Below, in pieces: positions 18,471 through 27,194 of a stretch of DNA of 41,658 bases. A program made the translations under genes and the position numbers. This stretch comes from Sulfurimonas crateris (GTDB lineage: Bacteria; Campylobacterota; Campylobacteria; Campylobacterales; Sulfurimonadaceae). The stretch's first letter is position 1; every line of letters starts with the position of its first letter. A model generated the notes under the pieces. It did no database searches and was not told where the DNA came from. It worked only from the letters and a program-made list of their open reading frames with translations. Where the stretch lies: NCBI GenBank assembly GCA_945870785.1, contig CAMBTK010000010.1, positions 1-41,658 of the forward strand, read 5' to 3'.

Positions 18471-19877
18471 ATGTTTAAAGCCATATTTACCAACAGCTTT
18501 GGAATTTTGTTCTCAAGAATTTTAGGATTTTTGCGAGACATGTTAACAGCTTCTGCTCTTGGCGCAAATATATATAGTGATATATTTTTTGTCGCCTTTA
18601 AACTGCCAAACCTTTTTAGACGAATATTCGCCGAAGGTGCTTTCACTCAAGCTTTTATCCCCGCTTATGCTCACGCAAGACATAAATCTCTTTTTTCTGC
18701 AAATATATTTTTACTATTTTTATCAATTATCCTTGTTATAACTATGCTAGTAAATATTATGCCCTCTCTTGCTGCCTCAGCAATCGCAGTTGGGTTTGAT
18801 GAAAAGACAATTGAGTTATCAGCCCCATATGTTGCTATAAACTTTTGGTACTTGCCTCTTATATTTGGGGTTACTTTTTTAAGCACTATGCTTCAGTATA
18901 AACGCCACTTTGCTACAACAGCATTTTCTACTGCACTCTTAAATATCTCGCTCATCATAGCGTTACTGCTTAGTGAAGATAAAAGTCAAAGCGAGATAGT
19001 CTACTATCTTAGTTTTGGTGTAGTTATTGGCGGTATTTTACAACTAATAGCACATATCATAGCTCTTTACAATCTAGCTCTTTTTAAACCTTTATATGGC
19101 GGTTTTAAATATATAAAAGAAAAATCACATCTCATAAAAGAAGATAGCAAAAAATTTAAAAAACAGTTTTTTCCTGCTATGTGGGGGAACTCAACTCCTC
19201 AAGTTAGTGCCTTTTTAGATACGTTTTTGGCTTCATTTCTAGCAACTGGTTCTATCAGTTATCTATACTATGCCAACCGTATTTTTCAACTCCCTCTTGC
19301 TCTTTTTGCAATAGCAACTTCTATAGCGCTCTTTCCATCAATAGCAAGATATATAAAAAATAGTGATGAGAAAAAAGCAAGAGAGTATATGCGAAAGGCT
19401 TTTTGGTTTTTAGCCGCTCTACTCAGTGCAAGTACGATAGGCGGTTATATCCTCTCGCATGAGATTATCTGGTTTTTATTTGAGAGAGGCTCATTTACAG
19501 CAAAAGATACGCTTGTAACTGCTCAAATACTTCAAATGTACATGTTAGGACTTCTGCCGCTTGGTCTTCAAAAACTATTTTTACTTTGGTTATATGCAAA
19601 CGAACAACAGCTTCATGCCGCAAAAATAGCAACCTTTTCTCTTCTCTTCTATATTGCATTTGCCCTAATTCTCATCACCCCTCTAGGAGCTTCTGGTTTA
19701 GCACTAGCTGGAACAATCAGCGGTTTTATAGGCTTTATTATGACCATAAAAGCATTTGGAGTAAAAGATTTTTTTGATATACTCCGAAACAAAAAAGCAA
19801 TCTATCTCTTAATTGGCTCTTCGATTTTTACAATTATACTTATAGTTTTGAAGGATTTCATCAGTGTTTATATTTGA
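18471..19877 (+). CDS. murJ: Lipid II flippase MurJ (MviN)
   Basis: 468 residues with about fourteen membrane segments. MviN signatures are at the start (GILFSRILGFLRDMLTASAL, about 9-28) and in RRIFAEGAFTQAFIPAYA (about 51-68), followed later by FFPAMWGNSTPQVSAFLDTF and SYLYYANRIFQLPLALFAIA. MurJ moves lipid II across the inner membrane for peptidoglycan synthesis and so complements ddl and murF, which are transcribed divergently from the other side of a 103-base spacer. The 3' end overlaps cysS by 14 bases. Confidence 0.95.
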   Translation: MFKAIFTNSFGILFSRILGFLRDMLTASALGANIYSDIFFVAFKLPNLFRRIFAEGAFTQAFIPAYAHARHKSLFSANIFLLFLSIILVITMLVNIMPSLAASAIAVGFDEKTIELSAPYVAINFWYLPLIFGVTFLSTMLQYKRHFATTAFSTALLNISLIIALLLSEDKSQSEIVYYLSFGVVIGGILQLIAHIIALYNLALFKPLYGGFKYIKEKSHLIKEDSKKFKKQFFPAMWGNSTPQVSAFLDTFLASFLATGSISYLYYANRIFQLPLALFAIATSIALFPSIARYIKNSDEKKAREYMRKAFWFLAALLSASTIGGYILSHEIIWFLFERGSFTAKDTLVTAQILQMYMLGLLPLGLQKLFLLWLYANEQQLHAAKIATFSLLFYIAFALILITPLGASGLALAGTISGFIGFIMTIKAFGVKDFFDILRNKKAIYLLIGSSIFTIILIVLKDFISVYI

Positions 19878-21264
19878 TTCGGCGAAAAAGATAAAAAGAG
19901 AGTTTATACCTCAAGTTGATGGGAAAGTCTCACTTTATGTATGTGGTCCTACTGTTTATGATGATGCACATTTAGGACATGCTAAGAGTGCTTTGGTTTT
20001 TGACCTGCTCTGTAGAGTTTTGAGTGCTAATGGTTATGAAGTGACTTATGCTAGAAACATTACTGACATAGATGATAAAATCATCAAAAAAGCACTAGAG
20101 CAAAACAAAACTATCAAAGAGATAACAGACTTTTATACGGATGCTTATCATAAAGAGATGGCTCTTCTTGGCATAAAACGCCCAAATATAGAGCCTAAAG
20201 CGACAGAGTCACTAGATGCTATGTATGCGCTTATACAAAAACTTCTTGATAACAAACATGCATATAAAACAGCTAATGGGGATGTATATTTTGATACTTC
20301 AAGTGATAACGAATATCTCACATTATCAAAAAGAGTTCAAGATGATAGTGATAAACTCCAGCGTGTAGAGAGCTCATCACACAAGAAAAACGCAGCGGAT
20401 TTTGCACTCTGGAAAAGCGTGGATGATGATAGCGTAACATTTGACTCTCCTTTTGGCAAAGGTCGCCCTGGGTGGCATCTAGAGTGTTCAGCTATGATAG
20501 AGAAGCACTTAAGCAAACCTGATGCAAAGTTTGCAGTAGATATTCATGGAGGCGGAGCAGATTTGCTCTTTCCTCATCATGAAAACGAAGCAGCACAAAC
20601 TAGATGTGCAACCAACCACGCACTCGCAGCTTACTGGATGCACAATGGCTTTGTAAACATTGATGGTGAGAAGATGAGCAAAAGTCTTGGAAACAGTTTT
20701 TTTCTAAAAGATGCGTTAAAGATATATGAGGGAGAAGTTTTACGCTTTTATCTTCTTAGTACACATTACAGAAGCAACTTTAACTTTAATGAAGAAGATT
20801 TGGCAACTGCAAAAAAACGCCTTGATAAGGTTTATAGAGTTAAAAAGCGACTCTTTGGGCTAACTCATGAAAATGAGAAAACTTTATTTCAAAACGAGCT
20901 TCTTGGTACTCTTAGTGATGATTTAAATATCTCTGCTTCTTTGGCGCTGATAGATGAGATGATAACTCGTGCAAATGAGACGCTAGATACCGCAGGAAAG
21001 CATAAAGAGCTAAAACGCGAAACTCTCTCAAATCTCTCATACATAGAAAAGCTTTTAGGTTTTGGCGAAAAAAATCCTTATGAGTACTTTCAGTTTGGAG
21101 TTGATGAAGAGACAAAAACAAAGATTGCAACGCTTATACAGATGAGAGATGAGGCAAAGAGCGCAAAAGATTTTGCAGCTTCAGACGCGATAAGAGATGA
21201 GATTTTAGCTTATAACGTAAATCTTATGGATACTCCTCAAGGGAGTTTTTGGGAGAAGATATAA
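19864..21264 (+). CDS. cysS: Cysteinyl-tRNA synthetase
   Basis: 466 residues, typical length. Class I synthetase motifs: CGPTVYDDAHLGHAKS holds the zinc Cys and the HIGH motif (HLGH), GWHLECSAM and DIHGGGADLLFPHHENE hold the other zinc ligands, and GEKMSKSLGN is the KMSKS loop. It charges tRNA-Cys. The start is GTG at 19864 inside the end of murJ, with AAGGA eight bases before it. The stop directly abuts the stop of the oppositely oriented oxidoreductase gene, with no base between. Confidence 0.97.
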   Translation: MFIFDSAKKIKREFIPQVDGKVSLYVCGPTVYDDAHLGHAKSALVFDLLCRVLSANGYEVTYARNITDIDDKIIKKALEQNKTIKEITDFYTDAYHKEMALLGIKRPNIEPKATESLDAMYALIQKLLDNKHAYKTANGDVYFDTSSDNEYLTLSKRVQDDSDKLQRVESSSHKKNAADFALWKSVDDDSVTFDSPFGKGRPGWHLECSAMIEKHLSKPDAKFAVDIHGGGADLLFPHHENEAAQTRCATNHALAAYWMHNGFVNIDGEKMSKSLGNSFFLKDALKIYEGEVLRFYLLSTHYRSNFNFNEEDLATAKKRLDKVYRVKKRLFGLTHENEKTLFQNELLGTLSDDLNISASLALIDEMITRANETLDTAGKHKELKRETLSNLSYIEKLLGFGEKNPYEYFQFGVDEETKTKIATLIQMRDEAKSAKDFAASDAIRDEILAYNVNLMDTPQGSFWEKI

Positions 21265-22464
21265 CTACTTGGGATTTTTTATCCTATTTTTATATCCTGT
21301 GTTTATACGAAGACGAAGCCCTAAATAGTAAGCGTATGTTATGGCTTTTTTTAGCAGATACGCACTATATCCTTTTACTTTTATCACTCCAAAGAGTTCC
21401 CCGCTTGCCCATCTTCCACCAAGAGCGATGAAGACTCCAAGAACTTTAGCGTCAAATGGTTTTATGCTTTTGTTGTCAATGTTTTTACGGATAGACTCAG
21501 CCACATATTCTGCACTTCTCTCGGCTGTTTGAGCAGTTGGAGGAAGGATACCGCCAGTTGCGTCACGTATCTCTACACAATCTCCTATGGCAAATACGTT
21601 TTTTCTTTGAGCTATATTTAACATCTTGTCTGGAATAAATTGAGAGATTCTGTTTTTCTCTACATCTATAGCTTCATTCAAATCAGACGCTTTTATACCG
21701 CCTGTAAATATCATAAAATGGTATTTTATAGCATCTTGATTTTTGAAGTAGATAAAGTTTTCATCCATCTTATCAATAAAAGCGTTTGTTAAAATATTTA
21801 CACCCAACTCTTCGAGTCTTTTGTGTGTGCTATTTATCAAGAAACTGCTCATCCCTGGCAAAATAGTCTCACTTGCGTCAATGAGATATATTTTTATGTT
21901 ATTTACTCTGCTGCCTATTGTTTTTTTATAGACCTCTACTACATTTGCCATCTCGGCTGCAACTTCAACACCGCTAAGCCCTGCTCCGCCAATGGCAAGG
22001 TTTATCTCTTGCACCTCTTCATTTTGAAGTTTTTTATATATTAGATTTTCAAACTCAGCTCTAAAGTTATGCGCTCTATGAAGACTCTTAACTCCAAAAC
22101 TATGCTCTCTTAAGCCTTCAATAAAAGAGAAAAAGTTTGTTTTAGCGCCAGTTGCTATTATGAGATAGTCATAAGAGAAAGCCCCTTTGCAGACTTCAAC
22201 ACTTTGTGATTCAAAATCAACACTCACAACATTGTCATAAACAAATGTCACTTTTTTCTTAAACCCACTGCACCAATCTTGTAAGTCAATTACAACGTCA
22301 TGCAAATCAAATCTACCAGCTATATATCCATAAGCCTCAGTTTGTAGGTAGTGGTATGGGTGTTTATCTATTAGCGTTACATCCATATCACTCTGTTGTG
22401 CCAAAAATTCTATTGCACGCAGTCCGCCATAACCACCGCCAATAACAACAACTTTTTTATTCAA
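21265..22464 (-). CDS. NAD(P)/FAD-dependent oxidoreductase, type II NADH dehydrogenase-like
   Basis: About 399 residues. Two Rossmann motifs: VVVIGGGYGGLRAIEFL at the N-terminus for FAD and NLAIGGAGLSGVEVAAEM in the middle for NAD(P)H. The FAD-contact motif VFAIGDCVEI and PPTAQTAERSAEYVAESI follow. The C-terminus (SAYLLKKAITYAYYLGLRLRI) looks like the amphipathic membrane-binding end of NDH-2. Such enzymes pass electrons from NADH to quinone at the inner membrane without pumping; a related sulfide:quinone reductase role is less likely because the paired redox cysteines are not evident. I choose the TTG at 22464, preceded by AAAAGGCAAAA; a TTG at 22503 overlaps the -10 box. Confidence 0.8.
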   Translation of the reverse strand: MNKKVVVIGGGYGGLRAIEFLAQQSDMDVTLIDKHPYHYLQTEAYGYIAGRFDLHDVVIDLQDWCSGFKKKVTFVYDNVVSVDFESQSVEVCKGAFSYDYLIIATGAKTNFFSFIEGLREHSFGVKSLHRAHNFRAEFENLIYKKLQNEEVQEINLAIGGAGLSGVEVAAEMANVVEVYKKTIGSRVNNIKIYLIDASETILPGMSSFLINSTHKRLEELGVNILTNAFIDKMDENFIYFKNQDAIKYHFMIFTGGIKASDLNEAIDVEKNRISQFIPDKMLNIAQRKNVFAIGDCVEIRDATGGILPPTAQTAERSAEYVAESIRKNIDNKSIKPFDAKVLGVFIALGGRWASGELFGVIKVKGYSAYLLKKAITYAYYLGLRLRINTGYKNRIKNPK

Positions 22465-22494
22465 ATTTTGCCTTTTATTCAATAAATAGTTAAA

Positions 22495-22500
22495 ATTATA
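22495..22500 (-). promoter_or_regulatory. Probable -10 box of the oxidoreductase gene
   Basis: TATAAT on the minus strand, 30 bases upstream of the preferred TTG start at 22464, leaving a short leader that contains the ribosome site AAAAGG. This supports the later start codon. A -35 is not clear. Confidence 0.5.
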
Positions 22501-22541
22501 CAATTTATAAGAGTTATTAATTAAAATTATTGGATAAAAAA

Positions 22542-23471
22542 ATGAACATTGAAGAGTTAAGGGTCTTACTGATAGAAAATTCTAAAGATGCAACCGAGGA
22601 GTTTAAGAGGCTATTTCACGGCAGAGGCGGACTTTATGATGGTTTTAAATATCTTACAATTGACTCAATAGACAAAGTGTTAAGTGTCGCTTTTTTTGCA
22701 AAAGATGAGGATGAAGAGAAGCTTATTTTGATGCTACAAGAGTTTACTATCTCCTCAAGATATAAAACCTTAGTTGTGCAAAGACGCTATGAAAAAGGCT
22801 CTTTTGGTGAGGTTTTAGTTGGAGAACTTGATGAGAACCTTTATGCACTTGAAAATGGAATGAAGCTTAAACTAAACCTTATCTCAAACCAAAACAGCTA
22901 CTACTTTGCAGATATGAAAAATGGCAGAGCGTTTGTGAGAGAAAATGCAAAAGATAAAAGAGTGCTAAATCTCTTTAGTTATACATGTGCCTTTAGTGTT
23001 GCAGCAAAGTTAGGCGGTGCGCTAAGCGTTTCAAACATAGATATGAGCAAGGGCTCTCTCTCAATCGGTAAATCAAATCACTCTCTAAATAAGATTGACC
23101 CAAAAGGTGTCAGTTTTTTACCATATAACATACTAAAATCTTTCTCAAAAATAAAACAAAACTCCCCATACGACCTCATCATAATAGACCCGCCGACCTT
23201 TCAAAGAGGTAGTTTTGAAGCAACTAAAGATTATGAGAAGATTGTAAAAAAACTCTCTCAAATCTCTTCAGATGGGGCTATGGTTTTGGCATGTCTAAAC
23301 TCAACTGAGTTAGATAGCGAATTTATAATCAACCTCTTTAAGGAGTTTGCACCTGAGTTTAGCTTTGTGAGAAGACTCCAAAATGTAAGCGAATTTGCAA
23401 ACCTAGATGAGCAAAAATCTCTTAAAAATCTTCTCTTTAGTTACAGTAAGTTGCCAGAAGAGCGCTCTTAA
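22542..23471 (+). CDS. Class I SAM-dependent methyltransferase, RlmI/RlmK-like
   Basis: About 309 residues. The C-terminal half is a Rossmann methyltransferase: RVLNLFSYTCAFSVAAKLGG (SAM motif I, F-S-Y-T), the acidic SNIDMSKGSLSIGKSN, and the catalytic LIIIDPPTFQRGSF (DPPxF, about 210-223). This pattern is that of the COG1092 rRNA methyltransferases (RlmI m5C1962, or the RlmK half of RlmL, m7G2069). The N-terminal ~100 residues differ from the usual PUA domain. The ATG at 22542 is chosen because GGATAA precedes it; a TTG at 22530 in the same frame would add four residues. Its 3' end overlaps the convergent DJ-1 gene by 35 bases. Confidence 0.82.
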   Translation: MNIEELRVLLIENSKDATEEFKRLFHGRGGLYDGFKYLTIDSIDKVLSVAFFAKDEDEEKLILMLQEFTISSRYKTLVVQRRYEKGSFGEVLVGELDENLYALENGMKLKLNLISNQNSYYFADMKNGRAFVRENAKDKRVLNLFSYTCAFSVAAKLGGALSVSNIDMSKGSLSIGKSNHSLNKIDPKGVSFLPYNILKSFSKIKQNSPYDLIIIDPPTFQRGSFEATKDYEKIVKKLSQISSDGAMVLACLNSTELDSEFIINLFKEFAPEFSFVRRLQNVSEFANLDEQKSLKNLLFSYSKLPEERS

Positions 23472-23994
23472 CCTCTTGGAACTTCTCTTTGCCTGAGAGT
23501 TTTTTAAGTATTTGCAGACCAAAGCACATAGCAGTAGCTGGTCCACGAGATGTCATAACATTTGCGTCTTGTACAACCATCTCTTTATCGCTAAAACCAT
23601 CTTCTCTTATCTGAGTCTCAACAGTTGGATAACATGTATAGCTGTGCTTTAAAACCCCAGCAGTGTGAAGCGCAAGTGGTGCTGCACAAATCGCACCTAT
23701 TAGTTTTGCCTCTCTGTCCATGATTTGAAGTATTTTTTGAACATTCTCATCATCTCTAAGAGCCAAAGTGCCTTCCCAGCCACCTGGAAGAACTATCATA
23801 TCAAGAGTAGCTACATCTACACTATTTACGTCAGTATCAGCTAAAACAACAACACCATGTGCCCCTTTTACCTCTTTTTTACTGCCTAAAGATGCAACGA
23901 TAACCTCAATATCTCCTCGTCTTAAAACATCTATGATACTAATTGCTTCTATCTCTTCAAATCCATCTGCTAATGGCACTAAAACTCTGCTCAT
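23437..23994 (-). CDS. DJ-1/PfpI family protein
   Basis: 185 residues, the size of DJ-1/YajL. The reactive cysteine lies in the nucleophile elbow GAICAAPLALH (about 102-112) and the partner Glu in LADGFEEIEAISIIDVLR (about 8-25). SRGPATAMCFGLQIL closes the fold. Members act as glyoxalase/deglycase-type or chaperone-like proteins against reactive carbonyls and oxidation. AAGGAG is five bases before the ATG. It follows the HD-GYP gene by 14 bases, so the two are probably cotranscribed. Confidence 0.9.
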   Translation of the reverse strand: MSRVLVPLADGFEEIEAISIIDVLRRGDIEVIVASLGSKKEVKGAHGVVVLADTDVNSVDVATLDMIVLPGGWEGTLALRDDENVQKILQIMDREAKLIGAICAAPLALHTAGVLKHSYTCYPTVETQIREDGFSDKEMVVQDANVMTSRGPATAMCFGLQILKKLSGKEKFQEVKSALLATYCN

Positions 23995-24008
23995 AATTTC
24001 TCCTTTTT

Positions 24009-24944
24009 TTATTTAAATATCTCGATAAATTTATTTATAAGTTTAGAATCTAAATAATCTTTCATTTGAAGTTTCATCAGCTTTAGGGCATCAAAAGTAA
24101 GCAGAGCATCTCTATATGTTCTTTTGCTTGTTATTGCATTAAAAATACTACATATACTTATGATACGAGCATAAAGAGGAATATGTTCTTCTTTAAGTCC
24201 ACAAGGATAGCCAGTACCATCAATCTTTTCGTGATGATATATTATTCCAGCTAGAATATTTTCATTTTTTATACCAATTTTTTTTGCCATCTCATACCCA
24301 AAGAGAGCGTGTTTCTTTACCTCTTCAAACTCTTTTTTTGTTAACTTTCCATTTTTATCTATAATAGCAGAATCAATTTTACTCTTTCCTATATCATGCA
24401 ACATTGCAGATTCGCCAAGCTCATGGAGCTCATCTTTGCTAAGTCCGATACAAGTCCCTAAACACAAAGAGTAAATAGTTACATTTAAAGAGTGTGTATG
24501 TACATAATATTCACCTGTTGCTTCACTCATCAACGACTTTACTCTAAAATGTTCATCTGCTACTGTTCCAACAATGTCACCTACTATTTTTTTTATAGAA
24601 TCATAGTTGGTCATATTTTCTGGATTTTCAAAAAAATCAAGTAAGATTTTTGAGGCATTTTTGTATAAAACTTTAGATTCTGCTTCAAAACTGACATTCT
24701 TGCTTTTAACTATTGAATCTAGATATGTTTTATAGTACTTTTTATACTCGCTATGCTCGGCATCTATTACGTATAGAGCTTCAACCTCTTGCAACACTGT
24801 TTTATTCTCAGATGTTACGACAAAACCCTTGCCTATACAACATTTTATCTCTGTTGTAGACTCTGGTGGAAAGTAAATATCAAAGTCAAAAGTAGCGCCT
24901 TCTCAAATAATGTTTTTATCAATTAAAATATATTTACTAGACAT
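24009..24944 (-). pseudogene. HD-GYP domain gene interrupted by an in-frame TGA
   Basis: The frame from ATG 24944 reads MSSKYILIDKNII, then TGA (24903-24905), and continues in the same frame (EGATFDFDIYF...) to TAA at 24009: 311 codons plus stop if the TGA were sense. The part after the TGA has no ATG near its start; the first usable codon is a GTG at 24797 without a ribosome site, which would give 262 residues. The C-terminal domain is an HD-GYP phosphodiesterase relative (c-di-GMP hydrolysis in the family): HTHSLNVTIYS, AMLHDIGKSKID, IIYHHEKIDGTGYP. The usual metal-binding D-x-F-D segment near ARII reads SIFN, so an Asp ligand is replaced by Ser. It is either a nonsense mutant, a sequencing error, or a translated shorter form of a degenerate enzyme. 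Confidence 0.7.
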
Positions 24945-25117
24945 TAAAATTTACCCAATTTATCATATAGATTTGTATTTTAAAAAATTATACATTGCCT
25001 TACTTTAATAACTCTTATATCAAAAAATTAACTTAAAAACTTAGCACCAATGAGTGTAGCTATAGTAATAAAATATTTATTATTGATTGAAGGGGTTCTA
25101 TTATTCTTATTTTATGA

Positions 25118-25126
25118 TGGTATAAT
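25118..25126 (+). promoter_or_regulatory. Extended -10 promoter of the ATP-grasp/aspartoacylase operon
   Basis: TGGTATAAT, a perfect extended -10, lies 30 bases before the TTG start at 25156, and GGAGGT follows at 25145-25150. No good -35 is needed with an extended -10. The rest of the 211-base spacer between the HD-GYP start and this gene is AT-rich; I see no gene in it. Confidence 0.65.
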
Positions 25127-25155
25127 TATTTTATGTCATAAATTGGAGGTGTTCA

Positions 25156-26517
25156 TTGTTAGAAAAATCAACAGAGTCACATGAAAAATTTTGGGAAATA
25201 TTCTCAAAACAAGATAGAAAAAAAATAGATGAATTTAAAAAATATATGGACAAGTTCGCAATAAATTTCAATCTATATAAAGATGGCAATTTCATAGAGC
25301 GTTCCCTTCCTTTTGATGTTGTTCCACGCATTATATCAAAAGAAGATTTTTCAAAAATAGAAAAAGGTTTAGTTCAAAGAGTAACTGCGCTAAATATGTT
25401 TTTGGAGGATTTATATACCGATGAGAAGATTATAAATGATGGCGTAGTACCAAGAGAGTTTGTTCTTCAAGCCAAAGGTTACTTAGAAAAATTTAAAGGC
25501 TTTTCTCCCTCACAAAAAATAAGAACTCACATAAATGGCATTGACCTTGTAAAAGATTCTGCAAATGATGAGTGGGTTATTTTAGAGGACAACTTAAGAG
25601 TTCCTAGTGGCTCTAGCTATCCACTCTCAATCAGAGATACATATAGAAAAATCTATCCAGATTTCTTTGAGAGTATGAAAATCAAGCCAATTAAACAGTA
25701 TCCAAAATATATAGCTGATGCCATGAACTATGTAAACTGTGGAGGGATAAACATTGTCCTCTCTCCAGGTAGATTTAATGCTGCATATTATGAGCATAGC
25801 TATTTAGCAGATAAAATTGGTGCTGAATTAGTTCGCGCTCATGAGCTCAAAGTTGTTGATAAAAAGTTGTACTTTAAAAACTATGATGGAAGACTTATAA
25901 AAGTAGGCGCAGTTTATAGAAGACTTGATGATGATTTCTTAGACCCATCTTTTTTTAATCCAGACAGCCTTATCGGTGTTCCTGGCCTTGTTGAGGCTTA
26001 TCTGAGCGGAAATGTAGCCATAATGAACGGCATCGGAAACGGTGTTGCTGATGATAAGGGAATATACTATTTTGTTCCAAAGATGATTAAATACTATCTT
26101 GGCGAAGAGCCGATACTTCAAAATGCACCAACTTATCTGCCATATTTCAAAGAGGATATGGACTATATCTTTAACAATATGGAAAAATTAGTTATAAAAG
26201 ATGTAGCCGAAGCTGGTGGATATGGCGTGTTGTTTGGACACGCTATGACGGCAACTAAAATAGCGGATTTGAAACTAATCATTAAAGCAGATCCTAGAAG
26301 ATTTATCGCTCAGGAGTTGGTAGAGTTTTATGATGAGAAGTGCTACATAGATGGAAAACTGCAAGATAGAAAAGCGGATTTTAGAGCTTATGTTGTAATG
26401 GGCAAAGATGTAAAAGTTTGGGAATGTGGACTCACAAGATATGCTCTTGAAGCTGGAAACTACCTAGTAAACTCATCTCAGGGTGGCGGTTTTAAAGATA
26501 CATGGATTATGGAGTAG
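25156..26517 (+). CDS. Circularly permuted ATP-grasp protein (COG2308 type), standalone
   Basis: 453 residues. Matches the circularly permuted type 2 ATP-grasp family, predicted amidoligases that form a peptide-like bond with ATP. Motifs: ILEDNLRVPSGSSYPLSIR (about 143-160), SPGRFNAAYYEHSYLADKI, VYRRLDDDFLDPSFF, VAIMNGIGNGVADDKGIY and VIKDVAEAGGYGVLFG. Acidic and Lys residues expected for Mg-ATP binding are present. TTG start with a perfect GGAGGT five bases upstream. First of four coupled genes. Its EDNLRVPSG signature differs from the DKTQAPSG form of the fused paralogue at 30025-32508, so the two are different subfamilies. Substrates are unknown. Confidence 0.88.
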   Translation: MLEKSTESHEKFWEIFSKQDRKKIDEFKKYMDKFAINFNLYKDGNFIERSLPFDVVPRIISKEDFSKIEKGLVQRVTALNMFLEDLYTDEKIINDGVVPREFVLQAKGYLEKFKGFSPSQKIRTHINGIDLVKDSANDEWVILEDNLRVPSGSSYPLSIRDTYRKIYPDFFESMKIKPIKQYPKYIADAMNYVNCGGINIVLSPGRFNAAYYEHSYLADKIGAELVRAHELKVVDKKLYFKNYDGRLIKVGAVYRRLDDDFLDPSFFNPDSLIGVPGLVEAYLSGNVAIMNGIGNGVADDKGIYYFVPKMIKYYLGEEPILQNAPTYLPYFKEDMDYIFNNMEKLVIKDVAEAGGYGVLFGHAMTATKIADLKLIIKADPRRFIAQELVEFYDEKCYIDGKLQDRKADFRAYVVMGKDVKVWECGLTRYALEAGNYLVNSSQGGGFKDTWIME

Positions 26518-26520
26518 AAG

Positions 26521-27192
26521 ATGGAACAACTATTAACAGCAAATGTAGCCACAAACTTATACTGGCTTGGAAGATACTTAGAGAGAATCGGTTCAACTTT
26601 TATTTTGGTAATGAAAGCTTACGATTCAGTAATTGACATTGACAAAGATGAAGGAGTTGCTCTTTATAAAAAATTTGGTATAGATTTAAAATATACAAAT
26701 TCACAAAGTTTTTTAAACAATGCGATTTTAGGTGAACACTCAGCAAATATATACAACCTTACTTTAATGGCAAGAGAAAATGCGATTATATGTCGTTCAC
26801 ATATAGATACAGAGGCTTTTGGAGAGATTATGGATCTTAATGCTATCCTTGAGAGAGCCTCTAAAAATAAGATAGATATAACTCATCAGTGTATTGATTC
26901 TTCTGATTCTATCATTCGTGAGATTTGGGGAACACTATCAAGAAGAAAAAATAGACAATCAAGTGATTACTTTTTTAGGCTTGGCAAAGTCGTAGAAGAG
27001 CTAGACTTTCATCTAAGATTTGATTCAGATAAAGAGCTAGTTAAGGTCGTGGTTAAAAATATAGATTCAATTATAAAAAAACTCTTATGTAAAAATGAAG
27101 CTGATGTAGAGGCATATCAGAGTCTAAATGCAGAGAAAGAGGACATCATGGCAGAGATTGATAAAAGAATCGGACAAATAATAGTAGGATGA
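26521..27192 (+). CDS. Alpha-E domain protein (COG2307)
   Basis: 223 residues, all helical, with the family start ANVATNLYWLGRYLERIGST (about 8-27) and a later ICRSHIDTEAFGEI and SIIREIWGTLSRRKNR. The alpha-E domain is found next to, or fused to, circularly permuted ATP-grasp proteins and is thought to act with them, but its biochemical role is not established. It starts 3 bases after the ATP-grasp stop, with GGAG upstream. Somewhat shorter than the usual ~310 residues, though no truncation is visible at either end. Confidence 0.85.
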   Translation: MEQLLTANVATNLYWLGRYLERIGSTFILVMKAYDSVIDIDKDEGVALYKKFGIDLKYTNSQSFLNNAILGEHSANIYNLTLMARENAIICRSHIDTEAFGEIMDLNAILERASKNKIDITHQCIDSSDSIIREIWGTLSRRKNRQSSDYFFRLGKVVEELDFHLRFDSDKELVKVVVKNIDSIIKKLLCKNEADVEAYQSLNAEKEDIMAEIDKRIGQIIVG

Positions 27193-27194
27193 TA

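Noticed and set aside
22465-22503. Upstream TTG as the start of the NDH-2-like gene
   Set aside because: It overlaps a TATAAT box and lacks a ribosome site; the TTG at 22464 follows AAAAGG and starts right at the FAD-binding strand.
24903-24905. Selenocysteine at the in-frame TGA of the HD-GYP gene
   Set aside because: HD-GYP proteins have no known Sec position, and no clear stem-loop follows the TGA. A nonsense change or sequencing error is simpler.
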